Counted from the first letter of the stretch, positions 43,034 through 51,304 are shown. The stretch: DNA of 64,000 bases from Geobacter sp. SVR (GCF_016865365.1 NZ_AP024469.1:2510501-2574500); one strand, 5' to 3'. Translations and numbers: made by a program. The notes: generated by a model from the letters alone, not told the origin.

Positions 43034-43171
43034 TCATACTGCACCCCCTGCACCCCCTGCACCCCCTGCACCGACAACCAAGCTATCCGGCATATTCAAA
43101 AGGTTGAATATGCCGAGGATAGCCATGATGTTGATGCCGAGGTAGATAAAGAGAGTCCATGTAGCCCTCAT
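43034..43171 (-). CDS. Small membrane protein with GGA-rich tail
   Basis: 45 residues with ribosome binding site GGGGAGAG 4 bp before the ATG. One membrane helix (about 5-25, TLFIYLGINIMAILGIFNLL), then a short linker and a tail of Ala-Gly-Gly repeats encoded by a 9-bp tandem repeat (GCACCCCCT on the plus strand, 43040-43071). Last gene of the RNR operon, 12 bp downstream of RNR. Function unknown. The coding sequence also contains a very stable hairpin (43082-43123). Confidence 0.55.
   Translation of the reverse strand: MRATWTLFIYLGINIMAILGIFNLLNMPDSLVVGAGGAGGAGGAV
43082..43123. other. Strong hairpin inside the small membrane-protein gene
   Basis: GCTATCC plus GGCATATTCAA pairs with TTGAATATGCC plus GGATAGC (17-18 bp, one small bulge, 4-nt loop). 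No U-run follows, so it is more likely an mRNA-stability or processing element than a terminator. Confidence 0.6.
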
Positions 43172-43182
43172 TTTCTCTCCCC

Positions 43183-45090
43183 TTATAATTCACAGTTCCC
43201 ACCGCTACAGGCCAATTCAGTCCGCCCCGTGGTGTTGTCATCCTGCTCGAATTGATTCAGCTCACAGTCGAAGTCAATCTCGATCCCTTGGTACAGTTTA
43301 CAGAGTTCCTGGTACTCCGTCCGCGTGATCTCCTCGTAGGGGGCCAGGGGATAGTTTCCTCCGTCATAGGGAAGGAAACTCAGGCCGCAGACCGAATCCC
43401 AATTCTTGTAGACCCAGGCGCTAACTTCGATCCACTCGTCCTCTTTCACGTAGATCGTGACCGAAGGGTTGCCGTCGCACCAGTTATCGTTGAACATCTT
43501 CCAGTACTCCAACTGCTCGATTGCAGAGAAATCGGACCTATTCAGCGAACCTCTCGGAGACTTCATCGGAAACTCGAAGACCAACGTAGAGTGCTCTTCC
43601 CAGGATTGCCCGACTTCGGGATTGCAGGGCACGCCTTTGCTGAGAAGCAGATAGGCGATAGGATCTTTGGCATTAACCCTGACCCTGCGAATGTAGTAGT
43701 CAGAGTACCGAGGATGCAGACCGCTGGCGCTGTTGCAGAGCTGCGACACCGTACCGGACGGCTTGGTGAGCGTAATTTGCTTGGGAGTGGCGATGCCCAA
43801 CTCCTTCGCAAATTCAGCGGCGCAGTCATGCGCATACTTACGCAGTTCCCGCAGGAGTTTGCCGGTCTTGTCGTTCACCTTCTTAAACAGAGGAGAATCA
43901 CATACGCCGGTCAACGAGACTCCGATCAGACGCTCGGCTTCGGCATTCTTCTTCCAATCAGGGTGGACGTTATGGAAGTTGACTTCCAGAGACTGCACAC
44001 ACCCAAGAAGGACGGCTGCGCGGATCTTGGCCTCAAGAACTTCCCTGATGTCGTCGGGCCGCACAACAACTTCGGACAGATTGCAAAGCTGGCGATCCAT
44101 CAGGAGAGCTTCGCAGCACGGATTCGACCGCACATTGCCAGGCATGCGCCCGAATTTATCCGCCTTGTCCCTGGCGGTCTGCACGTTGAAGATGCCGCGT
44201 TCACCGGAACCGGAGCGAGTAAGGTTCAACCACTCTTCCATGAAGTGTGCCACAACAGGCTTCTCCGTATAGGCGATGCTGTTGTTAGCCAAGGCCCGGT
44301 GCGGATTCTCAAGCCAGAACTGCCCATCTTTGGCGTGCTTCAGGCGCTGATCCGAGAGATTGCTGAAAGAGATTCCTGCGCTCCTACGCACACCACCGAC
44401 CACCACGCAATCGCACGTCTTGGTTACAACGTCGTGAACTTCCAGGGAGTTGAGTTTTCTGCCCTTGGCCCCTTGAAAAACGCCGATAGTGAACTGGAGC
44501 AATTGGCGCAGCGGCTCAGGGCCGGAAGCCCGTCCTCCGAATGTGTTGAGGCGTGCCCCTTTGGGCCTTACGGCGGAGTAGTCGAACACAGGGATCACAC
44601 CAGCATACAGGCAGGAGATGCAATGCCCGAAGGCATTCTTCCATCCCAGTTTGGAGTCCTCCACGACGTGGGCCTCTTCAGCCTTGGCAAACTCTCCCGG
44701 CACTTCAGGCAATCTGCCGGTGAACTGCCGCTCGACCGAAAAACCCATACCTGTTCCGTGCATCAGTATGTAAAGGATCTCGCTGAATTTATCGGGCGAA
44801 TCCAGAGCGACAAAGGCACAGTTAAACGCGGCGAAACTGTTCTCCTCCAGGGCGGGTCCGGCAGACCACAAGGCCCTCATGGAACCTACGGTTTCCTTGA
44901 GGATCATAAAGGCGATTGCCTTGTCGAAATCATCCCGTAAAGACTCAGGCACGTAGCGCAGGAAGTAGTCCTCGTACCGCAGACAGGCTTCCTTCCAAGA
45001 CTCCCTGCGCTGCAAGCCGACCAACCAGCGGGTGTAGGTGCGCTTGGCGATAAATGTAGAATACAGCTCTTCTATTTTTGCTTGCAGCAT
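43183..45090 (-). CDS. nrdJ: Class II (adenosylcobalamin-dependent) ribonucleotide reductase, RTPR type
   Basis: 635 residues, monomeric RTPR form. Active-site loop NPCCEA at 323-328 (thiyl Cys325, Glu327, Asn323). Redox pair Cys91 (NCAF) and Cys336 (LCNLSE). C-terminal reducing pair Cys628 and Cys633 (CSGGNC) with the same spacing as in the Lactobacillus enzyme. It reduces ribonucleotides to deoxyribonucleotides with adenosylcobalamin and needs no oxygen. The length is shorter than the roughly 740 residues of RTPR but no core motif is missing. Supplies dNTPs for phage replication; implies a host that makes or imports cobalamin. Confidence 0.95.
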   Translation of the reverse strand: MLQAKIEELYSTFIAKRTYTRWLVGLQRRESWKEACLRYEDYFLRYVPESLRDDFDKAIAFMILKETVGSMRALWSAGPALEENSFAAFNCAFVALDSPDKFSEILYILMHGTGMGFSVERQFTGRLPEVPGEFAKAEEAHVVEDSKLGWKNAFGHCISCLYAGVIPVFDYSAVRPKGARLNTFGGRASGPEPLRQLLQFTIGVFQGAKGRKLNSLEVHDVVTKTCDCVVVGGVRRSAGISFSNLSDQRLKHAKDGQFWLENPHRALANNSIAYTEKPVVAHFMEEWLNLTRSGSGERGIFNVQTARDKADKFGRMPGNVRSNPCCEALLMDRQLCNLSEVVVRPDDIREVLEAKIRAAVLLGCVQSLEVNFHNVHPDWKKNAEAERLIGVSLTGVCDSPLFKKVNDKTGKLLRELRKYAHDCAAEFAKELGIATPKQITLTKPSGTVSQLCNSASGLHPRYSDYYIRRVRVNAKDPIAYLLLSKGVPCNPEVGQSWEEHSTLVFEFPMKSPRGSLNRSDFSAIEQLEYWKMFNDNWCDGNPSVTIYVKEDEWIEVSAWVYKNWDSVCGLSFLPYDGGNYPLAPYEEITRTEYQELCKLYQGIEIDFDCELNQFEQDDNTTGRTELACSGGNCEL

Positions 45091-45124
45091 GTATCAATCT
45101 CCAGATTCAGCCAGCTATTCGTAA

Positions 45125-45162
45125 AGTACAAAGCGCCGGATGGTTGGCCGGTGCTTTGTACT
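45125..45162. terminator. Hairpin between ClpP-like gene and RNR
   Basis: AGTACAAAGC plus CCGG pairs with CCGG plus GCTTTGTACT. In the minus-strand direction it is followed by TTTACG, so termination would be partial; it may reduce RNR transcription. Confidence 0.55.
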
Positions 45163-45167
45163 GTTTA

Positions 45168-45860
45168 TTATTCCTCTTCAATCGCTTCACCGTCTTCGGA
45201 CGGCACTTCAGCGGAATTGAGGTCAAGCGGCCACAGGCCGTCGATAACCTCCAACTCCATCGCCTCCACGACATTCATGTACCAGTCGGACTTGCGCTGG
45301 TGACAATCCTCCAGGGCCTCCTCGGTGATGAGGGAATTGGTAGTGACAAAATCGGTAATCATCTTTTGCAGTTCGTCCAGATGTTCGCTGTATTCCCGAA
45401 CGTCTGCGGCCTTGCCGATACTTCCACTGCCTAACTCGTGATACATGAGCCATGCAAACGGCATCGCATACCGCTCATGACCCGCCAGCAGGATCAGAAA
45501 ACCGCCCGACATGGCCTCACCGAGCGCCACGGTACGCACAGGGGTCTTGCTCGTTTTGATGGCCGAAACCACCGCAAAGCTCTCAAATACCCTTCCGCCT
45601 GGGGAGTTGATGTAGACCGTGATCGGCTCCCGCCCGTAGTTCAGCACCTGGGTCTCCAGCATGTCATCGCGCCGGTTTATATTCTGAATCTGAGCAACCA
45701 CCTTCTCGATCACGTTGTTGTTGATCTCGCCGTTGAGGTAAATCTCCCTGAAATTTTCGAGCTGAGCCTTCCAGATCTGCTCTTGCAGCGTCAAAGGGCC
45801 AACGGACTCTTCACCTTTTTCGCAGTCCTCGCATGCCTTGACGAACATTTTGTATTTCAT
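45168..45860 (-). CDS. ClpP-like serine protease
   Basis: 230 residues. Catalytic Ser in GEAMSGGFLILLAG, His in WLMYHELGSG, and a probable Asp in KSDWYM; the conserved INSPGG oxyanion loop is present. The fold matches ClpP, but there is an N-terminal extension of about 45 residues with a C-x-x-C pair (CEDCEKG) and an acidic C-terminus. In head-gene clusters ClpP-like proteins act as prohead proteases; this one lies instead among nucleotide-metabolism genes. Degradation of host or early proteins, possibly with a host ATPase, is therefore more likely. No partner ATPase gene is in the window. Confidence 0.85.
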   Translation of the reverse strand: MKYKMFVKACEDCEKGEESVGPLTLQEQIWKAQLENFREIYLNGEINNNVIEKVVAQIQNINRRDDMLETQVLNYGREPITVYINSPGGRVFESFAVVSAIKTSKTPVRTVALGEAMSGGFLILLAGHERYAMPFAWLMYHELGSGSIGKAADVREYSEHLDELQKMITDFVTTNSLITEEALEDCHQRKSDWYMNVVEAMELEVIDGLWPLDLNSAEVPSEDGEAIEEE

Positions 45861-45894
45861 GTACTGGTGACTCCTTGAGTTTTAAGTTTCCATC

Positions 45895-46347
45895 CTACTG
45901 ATTTGTCGAGCCAAAACCGCCCGTTCCACGTTCTGATTCCGATAGGTCGAAGACCTCCTCCAAGGTGGCCTTCGGGTAGGGAAGGATTATCAATTGGCCG
46001 CAGGCATCCCCCACGGCATAGAGGTGTGGGATAAGCTTCCTGATGCCGTGATGGGTAACGATCTTGAAGCGCAGGGCGATCTCCCCGCGATACCCGCTGT
46101 CGATGACGCCGACCGCATTGCACAGCAGCAAGTCCTTTTTGCTGTTGCCCGAACGAGCAAACAGCAAACCGACATATCCTTCAGGGATTTCCACAGCGAT
46201 TCCAGTGCGGTACTCGATATAGTCCCGGTCTGAAACTATGGCGGTACAGAACACGTCCACACCGGCATCCCCAGGCTTTGCGCAGCGGGGAGCCTTCGCG
46301 TCTTCGTGAAGCTTCTTGAACTTAACCTTGAGCGACTGCTGCGGCAT
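45895..46347 (-). CDS. dut: dUTP diphosphatase (trimeric dUTPase)
   Basis: 150 residues from the ATG at 46347 (GGAGG six bases before). All five dUTPase motifs are present: PGDAGVDVF (I), RSG (II), GVIDSGYRGEI (III), GDACGQLIILP (IV), and the Gly-rich RGTGGFGST (V) at the C-terminus that closes over the active site. It hydrolyses dUTP to dUMP, preventing uracil incorporation and feeding dTMP synthesis. Overlaps the upstream gene by 26 bp. Confidence 0.95.
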   Translation of the reverse strand: MPQQSLKVKFKKLHEDAKAPRCAKPGDAGVDVFCTAIVSDRDYIEYRTGIAVEIPEGYVGLLFARSGNSKKDLLLCNAVGVIDSGYRGEIALRFKIVTHHGIRKLIPHLYAVGDACGQLIILPYPKATLEEVFDLSESERGTGGFGSTNQ

Positions 46348-46603
46348 CCGCATCCTCCGAATAGACCGGAATGACTGTGTCCAGGAGCAAATCCGTCTCG
46401 GAGTCAACAAGGACGAATTCGTTGTCCTTTTGGAACTCTTTGTAGAGTTTGTAGACGCGCCGGACACTCTTCTTGATCAGCTCGTTGTTGTAAGCAAAGG
46501 TTGCAAACGCCTCTTTGATCTCGACTACAATCTCTTTTTTGTCTGCTTCACATTTCTGCTGCTCTTCAAAGAAGGCAAGCAGGAGCGCTTTATCGATACT
46601 CAT
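46322..46603 (-). CDS. Small unknown protein
   Basis: 93 residues, mostly alpha-helical and acidic at the C-terminus, with no cysteine cluster or membrane segment. Overlaps the gene before it (ATGA) and the dUTPase after it, so it is translated as part of the operon. No family recognised. Confidence 0.65.
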   Translation of the reverse strand: MSIDKALLLAFFEEQQKCEADKKEIVVEIKEAFATFAYNNELIKKSVRRVYKLYKEFQKDNEFVLVDSETDLLLDTVIPVYSEDADAAAVAQG

Positions 46604-46908
46604 TTCACCTCCTTTTCTTTGGCCAGCTCAAGCATGATCTCAAGCTTTGTGATAGTAGTAATCAGCTGAGCACGTGCATTCCCCACCTTGGCGAGCTGCT
46701 TTTGGAGAGAGTGGATCGTGTAGCGTAATTCGTCCTGCGTCAGTGAGTAGTCTTGCTCTGGCATTACCGTGTCAAACCTTTCTGCGTAAATGAAATCTCC
46801 ACAAAAGGAGCAATGGTATGCGGCCCCGTCCGCACGCTCGTAACAGGTGAGCGGTGCGAGTTTGCGGAGGCGTAGCCAGCATTTTCTGCAATACGTGTCT
46901 TTATTCAT
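46600..46908 (-). CDS. Zinc-ribbon protein with helical tail
   Basis: 102 residues. Two cysteine pairs at the N-terminus (CRKC near residue 7 and CSFC near 33) form a probable zinc ribbon; residues 55-100 are a coiled helix. Small zinc-ribbon proteins in phage operons often bind DNA or host polymerase, but no specific partner is suggested by the sequence. Confidence 0.65.
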   Translation of the reverse strand: MNKDTYCRKCWLRLRKLAPLTCYERADGAAYHCSFCGDFIYAERFDTVMPEQDYSLTQDELRYTIHSLQKQLAKVGNARAQLITTITKLEIMLELAKEKEVK

Positions 46909-46911
46909 GAG

Positions 46912-47478
46912 TCATCCGATCAACGATGTTTCAAGGAAGTTAAACCTGACCTCAGGGCGGCTTGCCACCATATCGGCTATATGGACGAGTTGCCCGATTT
47001 TGCCGAAGTCGTCCGGAAAGATCTTGGACGGATCACAAACGGCCCATCTACCCTGGTGGAACGCTATAGCGGTGTAGATTTGCTCGTTCAGCGCATTCGG
47101 GTAGTTCAACCTGTCTGCTACACGCTTAAAGAAAATGGCTCCTTCGGACTCGTGCGTTTTGGAGGTGTGAGGACCGCATCCGAAGCCGTATTTGACTGCG
47201 TCGTGGAACAGCGCAGCAATCAACGCTGCATCATGTTCCCGGTCGTCCAGCATATAGGCGTCGGACAAACTGTGCGTCATATACGCCACTGCGAGTGTAT
47301 GCGCCCTCAGACCGCCCTTCATATTGGACCACGTGGCGTGGTACTTTCCGGTACTGGAAGCAGGCTTCTCAGCGAAGTATGGCGGAAACATGTCCACTGC
47401 TTTCCGCACAAAGTCTGCGTTGACTTGAAATTTGAACCACGCGTAACTTGGCTCGAAGTATTCGCTATTCGTCTGCAT
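46912..47478 (-). CDS. HD-domain phosphohydrolase
   Basis: 188 residues from ATG 47478. HD-superfamily metal ligands are visible: His in GGLRAHTLAV, His-Asp in ALFHDAVKYG, a further His in AIAFHQGRW, and Asp in VHIADMVAS. Members hydrolyse nucleotides or nucleotide second messengers. The nearby dUTPase, RNR and kinase suggest a role in nucleotide pools, for example as a 5'-nucleotidase or dNTPase, but the substrate cannot be told. Overlaps the next upstream gene by 14 bp. Confidence 0.75.
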   Translation of the reverse strand: MQTNSEYFEPSYAWFKFQVNADFVRKAVDMFPPYFAEKPASSTGKYHATWSNMKGGLRAHTLAVAYMTHSLSDAYMLDDREHDAALIAALFHDAVKYGFGCGPHTSKTHESEGAIFFKRVADRLNYPNALNEQIYTAIAFHQGRWAVCDPSKIFPDDFGKIGQLVHIADMVASRPEVRFNFLETSLIG

Positions 47479-47683
47479 CACGTGCCTCTCTAACTGCCTC
47501 GATCCGCTGGAGCGACCACCAACAGGTCGCACCGGCGTTCTCCAACAATGCAAACCCCAGCGGATCTAAAGCCCGTAGCGTAAACTCACCGTTTAGCTCT
47601 GCCTCGTAACGATCCCTCAGTTTCACCTTCTTGCCGATAAGGGAGCTGAGTGAAAGACCCTTTGATTTTCTGTTTGTTGCCAT
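47465..47683 (-). CDS. Small unknown protein
   Basis: 72 residues; basic N-terminus and a beta-rich middle part (GKKVKLRDRYEAELNGEFTL, then CWWSLQRIE), consistent with a small SH3-like fold. Overlaps both neighbours (TAATG with the upstream phosphoesterase). Function unknown. Confidence 0.6.
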   Translation of the reverse strand: MATNRKSKGLSLSSLIGKKVKLRDRYEAELNGEFTLRALDPLGFALLENAGATCWWSLQRIEAVREARDADE

Positions 47684-48552
47684 TACGCAATCACTTTCTC
47701 TACGCGGACTACGTTGCCGTTTTCAACGTGGATTTCAAGCCAGCCGATTTCGCTCGGCTCATAACCGGCCACCTCTCCGTAGCTGATGGCATAGCTCCCT
47801 GGTTCACTGTACAGCTTCAAGAAGCTACCGGAGCATCCGTACCATCTGCTGTCGGCAGGGATGAACGGCATGTTCTGCTCTGCCAGTACATGGTAATGCT
47901 GCTTGATGCCGTGGCCGTCATCGGTCAGATACAGCTTGTTTTCGATGGTCGGCTCAACCACCAGGAGCTGGTGAGTGTGCCCACAGCTCATGTAGATGCA
48001 GTCGGAGAAGCCCGATTTGCAGAGTTTGTGCTTCAGCGAAGCCTTGCGGTTCGCCATCTTCTGGATATCGTCCTTCGCGTTACTGTTGATGCTGCCGTAG
48101 CCGTGCGTGAAGAACATCTTGTGCATGGGCCGTTTATTACGGTCAGTCGCCGTGAACTTGAAGGCGTAGGTCCCATACGGCACCTGGAGTTGGGCTGCGA
48201 TGTACCGTCCAAAATCCATAGTGTTCATCAGTTTGTATTCGTGATTGCCGAAGCCCCAGGCAACGATCTTGTCGCGGATCGGCATGAAGTCTCTGACAAC
48301 CGCGTCTGCCTGATCTGCAGGAGTCATGAGGCGCTCTTTCACGTCCAGACCGCAGCTTGCGTACCTCTTGTCGCTGGGCAGAATGGCCTCTATGGAATCC
48401 CCTTTATTGACCAGGAAGTAGTTCTTCTTGGTGGCAACCTTGTCGATCATGCTGCGGATCTTGTCTCTGGCGCAGTTCAGGCTACCGTAGTGATAGTCTG
48501 AGGAATCGATTAAAACGTAATCTCGCGGCATTCGCCTCTGAATCAGTTCCAA
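47683..48552 (-). CDS. Calcineurin-like metallophosphoesterase
   Basis: 289 residues from a TTG at 48552 with AGGAGAGAG just upstream (ATG 48531 is the alternative). Metal-binding motifs in order: DSSDYHYG, NKGDSIEA, FGNHEY, FTHGYG and CGHTHQL. Distinct from the SbcD-like nuclease at 51764. Such proteins act as nucleases or nucleotidases. It opens the group of small genes before dUTPase and is preceded by a zinc-finger protein gene. Confidence 0.8.
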   Translation of the reverse strand: MELIQRRMPRDYVLIDSSDYHYGSLNCARDKIRSMIDKVATKKNYFLVNKGDSIEAILPSDKRYASCGLDVKERLMTPADQADAVVRDFMPIRDKIVAWGFGNHEYKLMNTMDFGRYIAAQLQVPYGTYAFKFTATDRNKRPMHKMFFTHGYGSINSNAKDDIQKMANRKASLKHKLCKSGFSDCIYMSCGHTHQLLVVEPTIENKLYLTDDGHGIKQHYHVLAEQNMPFIPADSRWYGCSGSFLKLYSEPGSYAISYGEVAGYEPSEIGWLEIHVENGNVVRVEKVIA

Positions 48553-48564
48553 ACCTCTCTCCTT

Positions 48565-48837
48565 TTACCATTTGAAAATAAATGTTTGTTCAGTGCAGTT
48601 CCGACAGCACTTTGCAGTTTCTTGCATCATGAGGGTATTGCCACATAAGAGACAGCGGCCTAAATCTACACGTTTTTGCTTTCTGCGTTTTTCGTTCACC
48701 GAACAAATACTGCAATAAGCCTTGGGGAGCCGGTCATTCACCCTTCCGCAATTAGGGCAACTGCCTTCTCTTACCCGTCTTTCCGTAAGTACCTTGCGAG
48801 GCAACGCAAACCTCCAACGTATTATGTATGGCTCCAA
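48565..48837 (-). CDS. Cysteine-rich zinc-finger protein
   Basis: 90 residues with at least four C-x-x-C pairs (CPNC, CSIC, CLLC, CRNC), likely two zinc ribbons, and many basic residues (KRRKQKRVD). Start is TTG at 48837 with a weak ribosome binding site (GAGGA). Composition fits a nucleic-acid-binding protein; no family assigned. Confidence 0.6.
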   Translation of the reverse strand: MEPYIIRWRFALPRKVLTERRVREGSCPNCGRVNDRLPKAYCSICSVNEKRRKQKRVDLGRCLLCGNTLMMQETAKCCRNCTEQTFIFKW

Positions 48838-48930
48838 ACCATCAGAAATCCTCAGTACCGCAGCATAGTTCCCGATTCATCCACCAGACACAGCCGGTCG
48901 AACGCTTTGACTGGTCGATCCCCAGGAAGC

Positions 48931-49074
48931 TCACCCTACCCTACCCTTCAGGATCATCTGAATCACTTCCTTCTCGACGGCAGGCAAGGTCGAGTCCTCC
49001 AAGACCATCAACAGCGTCTTGTTCGTGCAGTTGGCATATTTCGCATATGCCTCTTGTTTCGCCTGATCGCTCAT
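48931..49074 (-). CDS. Small helical protein
   Basis: 47 residues with a strong ribosome binding site (GAGGAGCTATAA before ATG). Helical and amphipathic (KQEAYAKYANCTNKTLL, then PAVEKEVIQMIL). Function unknown. Confidence 0.6.
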   Translation of the reverse strand: MSDQAKQEAYAKYANCTNKTLLMVLEDSTLPAVEKEVIQMILKGRVG

Positions 49075-49113
49075 TTATAGCTCCTCGTTTTTCTTGAAAC
49101 GCAGCAAACCTTA

Positions 49114-49290
49114 TCAGTTATCTTTGGGATCATGGAACAGGACCTTTTCAGCCCGACCGTAGTCACATGCGGGATAGTTGACGGTGCCTTCTGCGAAGCT
49201 GCACCATTTGTGTGTCCAGTCCGTCAGGAGCATGGCCTTGCATTGGGGACAGCGCTCGTCAATAAAATTGACACTTACCTCGTTGTGCAT
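49114..49290 (-). CDS. Small zinc-binding protein
   Basis: 58 residues with Cys pair CPQC near residue 14 and two further Cys (30, 41) plus His, suggesting a single zinc site. Start overlaps the end of the SbcC-like gene by 16 bp. Unknown function; third cysteine-rich small protein in this operon. Confidence 0.6.
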   Translation of the reverse strand: MHNEVSVNFIDERCPQCKAMLLTDWTHKWCSFAEGTVNYPACDYGRAEKVLFHDPKDN

Positions 49291-51176
49291 TGAAATACCC
49301 TTGTAGTTCCGTCATTCAGTTTCTCTGCCGCTATAACAGAGTCGTACACCAGATCCAGAGCCAACTCCGAATGGGCAATGGTGTACAGTGCCTTATTCTT
49401 TCCTTTAAGGTACTCAAGAACGTTGAACAGTCCGGCCTTGCCGTCCTGATCCAGCGCATCGAAAATCTCATCCAGACAAAGTACGTTGAAGCTGGTAGCC
49501 CCCGTAACCTCAAGCAGCTCCAGCACTGCAAACAGGCAGACGATCTTGATCCTGGCCGTTTCGCCGCCAGACCACAGCACAATGTCCATAGCCTTTGCGT
49601 CGTCAGTGATGGAGAAGTCGATCTCTCCTGCCTCGTTGATGAAGAAGAGGCACTTGATGCGCCCGTCACACATCAGGCGGGCATACGTGCTCATGGTCTT
49701 GTTGAGGGATTGCAGGAAGCGGTTTACCATCACCGTCCTGTATCCCTTTGGGCCAAGGATGCCGACCCAGCTCTTGAGCAAATCCAACCTGCGCTCACTA
49801 TCGGCCAACTGTTGCGCGTGCTGGTCGATTTGAATGTGCAGTTTGGCGTTGTTCTCCCGAATATTCGCATTCAGATCCTTGACGGCCGCTACTGTGGCGT
49901 TATGCTTTATCGCTTCGTCGTACTTCGCTTGGACTTCTTGCTGCTCTGCTTTCAGCCCGGAGATTTCATCCTGAACCTGCCGCAGCTCGTACTGCAGTCT
50001 CGACTCTTCTTGTTTCAGCGCCTCGGCATCGCACTCATACGGGACCGCATTGGTCAGTCGTGCTATCTCCTGCTCCAGCCTGTGTATCTCTTCCCAGGTG
50101 TTGATCCGGGAAGCGTATTTCACCCCTCCGCTCTTGCAACGCTCCAAAAACTCGTTGGCCTCTGCGATGTGAGTTTGAATCTGCGTAACCTGGACATCGA
50201 ACTGCTTGGCCTCCACTTCATGACCGCAGGCGTGGCATTTACCGGTTGCTGCGGCCTTCTTCAACATCTCCAGTTCTTTATTCCATAGAGCTACCATTGT
50301 GGTGCGCTTTGATTCTGCCTGCTGGATCCTGGAGAGCTGATCCCGACACTCGGCCAGATCCTTGTCAGGGGCGGAAAGCAGGGCTAACTCATCCTGTTTT
50401 CCTTTCAGGTGCAGCATCTGCTGTGCGTAGTTGGCGGATCGGGACAGATCCGTCTGCAGCCGTCCCAGATCAGCCTCGATCCGCACTTTGCGGCCTTGCC
50501 AATCTTCAAGAAGTTCTGAAAACACCTTCATGCGGCCTTGCAACTCCGCCGTGGGCAGCGGTGCCATTTCACATGCCTCGCTGGACAGCGAGGCTTTCAA
50601 GGTTTCCAACGATTCGGACAGCAGGGCGATTGTGCCCCGCTTCCCTTCCAGCTCTTTCCGGTAAGCATCCATCCTGCCGAGTTGCTGATCCAGCTCCGCT
50701 AATTTCAGCGTTCTGTTGGCAAACTCGCTGCGCCCTTTGTTGGTGGAACTGTCAAGCAGGTTAAGGGTTGACTCTTTGGACTGGTACGTCAGATCGCAGA
50801 AAGTCTGGAAGTCGCACTCCAGAATCTCTTCGATCAGTTTCAGATTGTCAGGAATCCTTTTGAGGCTGATGTCCACGCCATTGTGGTAAATCTCGATGCA
50901 GCCCTTTTTCTTGCTGTTCACGATATGGTAGGCATTGGCACCTTTCGTGAAGGTTACTTCGATCTCGTAAGGCTTTCCTGTGATCTTGTTGTTGACATCC
51001 TCGATCTTGCAGCCCTTGGCGTTCTTGTTGTAAAGACACTGCTGCAGGACTAGAAAGATCGACGTTTTACTGCTGCCGTTCATTCCTGAGATGGAGTGAA
51101 GGCCGGTTTGAAAATTGAATTCCAGGTTGGTGTAGGAGAAACAGTCCTGGGCTTTCAACGTTTGGAAAACAATCAT
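49275..51176 (-). CDS. SbcC/Rad50-like recombination ATPase (T4 gp46-like)
   Basis: 633 residues. Walker A region at 31-39 (GMNGSSKTS; the usual Gly before Lys is Ser). Two coiled-coil arms are joined by a zinc hook (CHAC, Cys314 and Cys317). The C-terminal lobe has ABC signature VLWSGGETAR, Walker B CLDEIFDALD and a switch His in TIAHSEL. With the SbcD-like nuclease (51764) it forms the complex that processes DNA ends for recombination-dependent replication and host DNA breakdown. Ribosome binding site GAGGGAG. Confidence 0.9.
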   Translation of the reverse strand: MIVFQTLKAQDCFSYTNLEFNFQTGLHSISGMNGSSKTSIFLVLQQCLYNKNAKGCKIEDVNNKITGKPYEIEVTFTKGANAYHIVNSKKKGCIEIYHNGVDISLKRIPDNLKLIEEILECDFQTFCDLTYQSKESTLNLLDSSTNKGRSEFANRTLKLAELDQQLGRMDAYRKELEGKRGTIALLSESLETLKASLSSEACEMAPLPTAELQGRMKVFSELLEDWQGRKVRIEADLGRLQTDLSRSANYAQQMLHLKGKQDELALLSAPDKDLAECRDQLSRIQQAESKRTTMVALWNKELEMLKKAAATGKCHACGHEVEAKQFDVQVTQIQTHIAEANEFLERCKSGGVKYASRINTWEEIHRLEQEIARLTNAVPYECDAEALKQEESRLQYELRQVQDEISGLKAEQQEVQAKYDEAIKHNATVAAVKDLNANIRENNAKLHIQIDQHAQQLADSERRLDLLKSWVGILGPKGYRTVMVNRFLQSLNKTMSTYARLMCDGRIKCLFFINEAGEIDFSITDDAKAMDIVLWSGGETARIKIVCLFAVLELLEVTGATSFNVLCLDEIFDALDQDGKAGLFNVLEYLKGKNKALYTIAHSELALDLVYDSVIAAEKLNDGTTRVFQCTTR

Positions 51177-51187
51177 GCCGCTCCCTC

Positions 51188-51304
51188 TTATGAGGCCCTG
51201 CAGTTGAAGTAGTCAACCAGGTCCAACAGACTGCGGAACCATTCTTTACCGCGTTTCCACCGTTCCAAAGACCGGCTGGGGGCCAGGTTGTTTATCTGAA
51301 ACAA
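51188..51304 (-). CDS. Possible small basic protein
   Basis: 38 residues from a TTG, helical with a basic cluster (LERWKRGKEWFRSLLDLVDY). The composition is protein-like and the stop is 12 bp before the SbcC-like gene, but there is no good ribosome binding site, so this is uncertain. Confidence 0.35.
   Translation of the reverse strand: MFQINNLAPSRSLERWKRGKEWFRSLLDLVDYFNCRAS

Noticed and set aside
43040-43071. Short tandem repeats considered as a CRISPR-like or origin-type array
   Set aside because: Contiguous 9-bp units with no spacers, in frame inside a small gene; they encode an Ala-Gly-Gly tail.
43252-44940. Long open frame on the plus strand (562 codons)
   Set aside because: It lies antisense to the class II RNR, which has all catalytic motifs; the composition is that of a shadow frame.
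47683-48552. Considered as SbcD
   Set aside because: The true SbcD-like gene lies at 51764 near the SbcC-like gene; this protein has phosphoesterase motifs but lacks the neighbours and the C-terminal part.
49290-50288. Plus-strand frame of 332 codons
   Set aside because: Antisense to the SbcC-like gene; low-complexity shadow.
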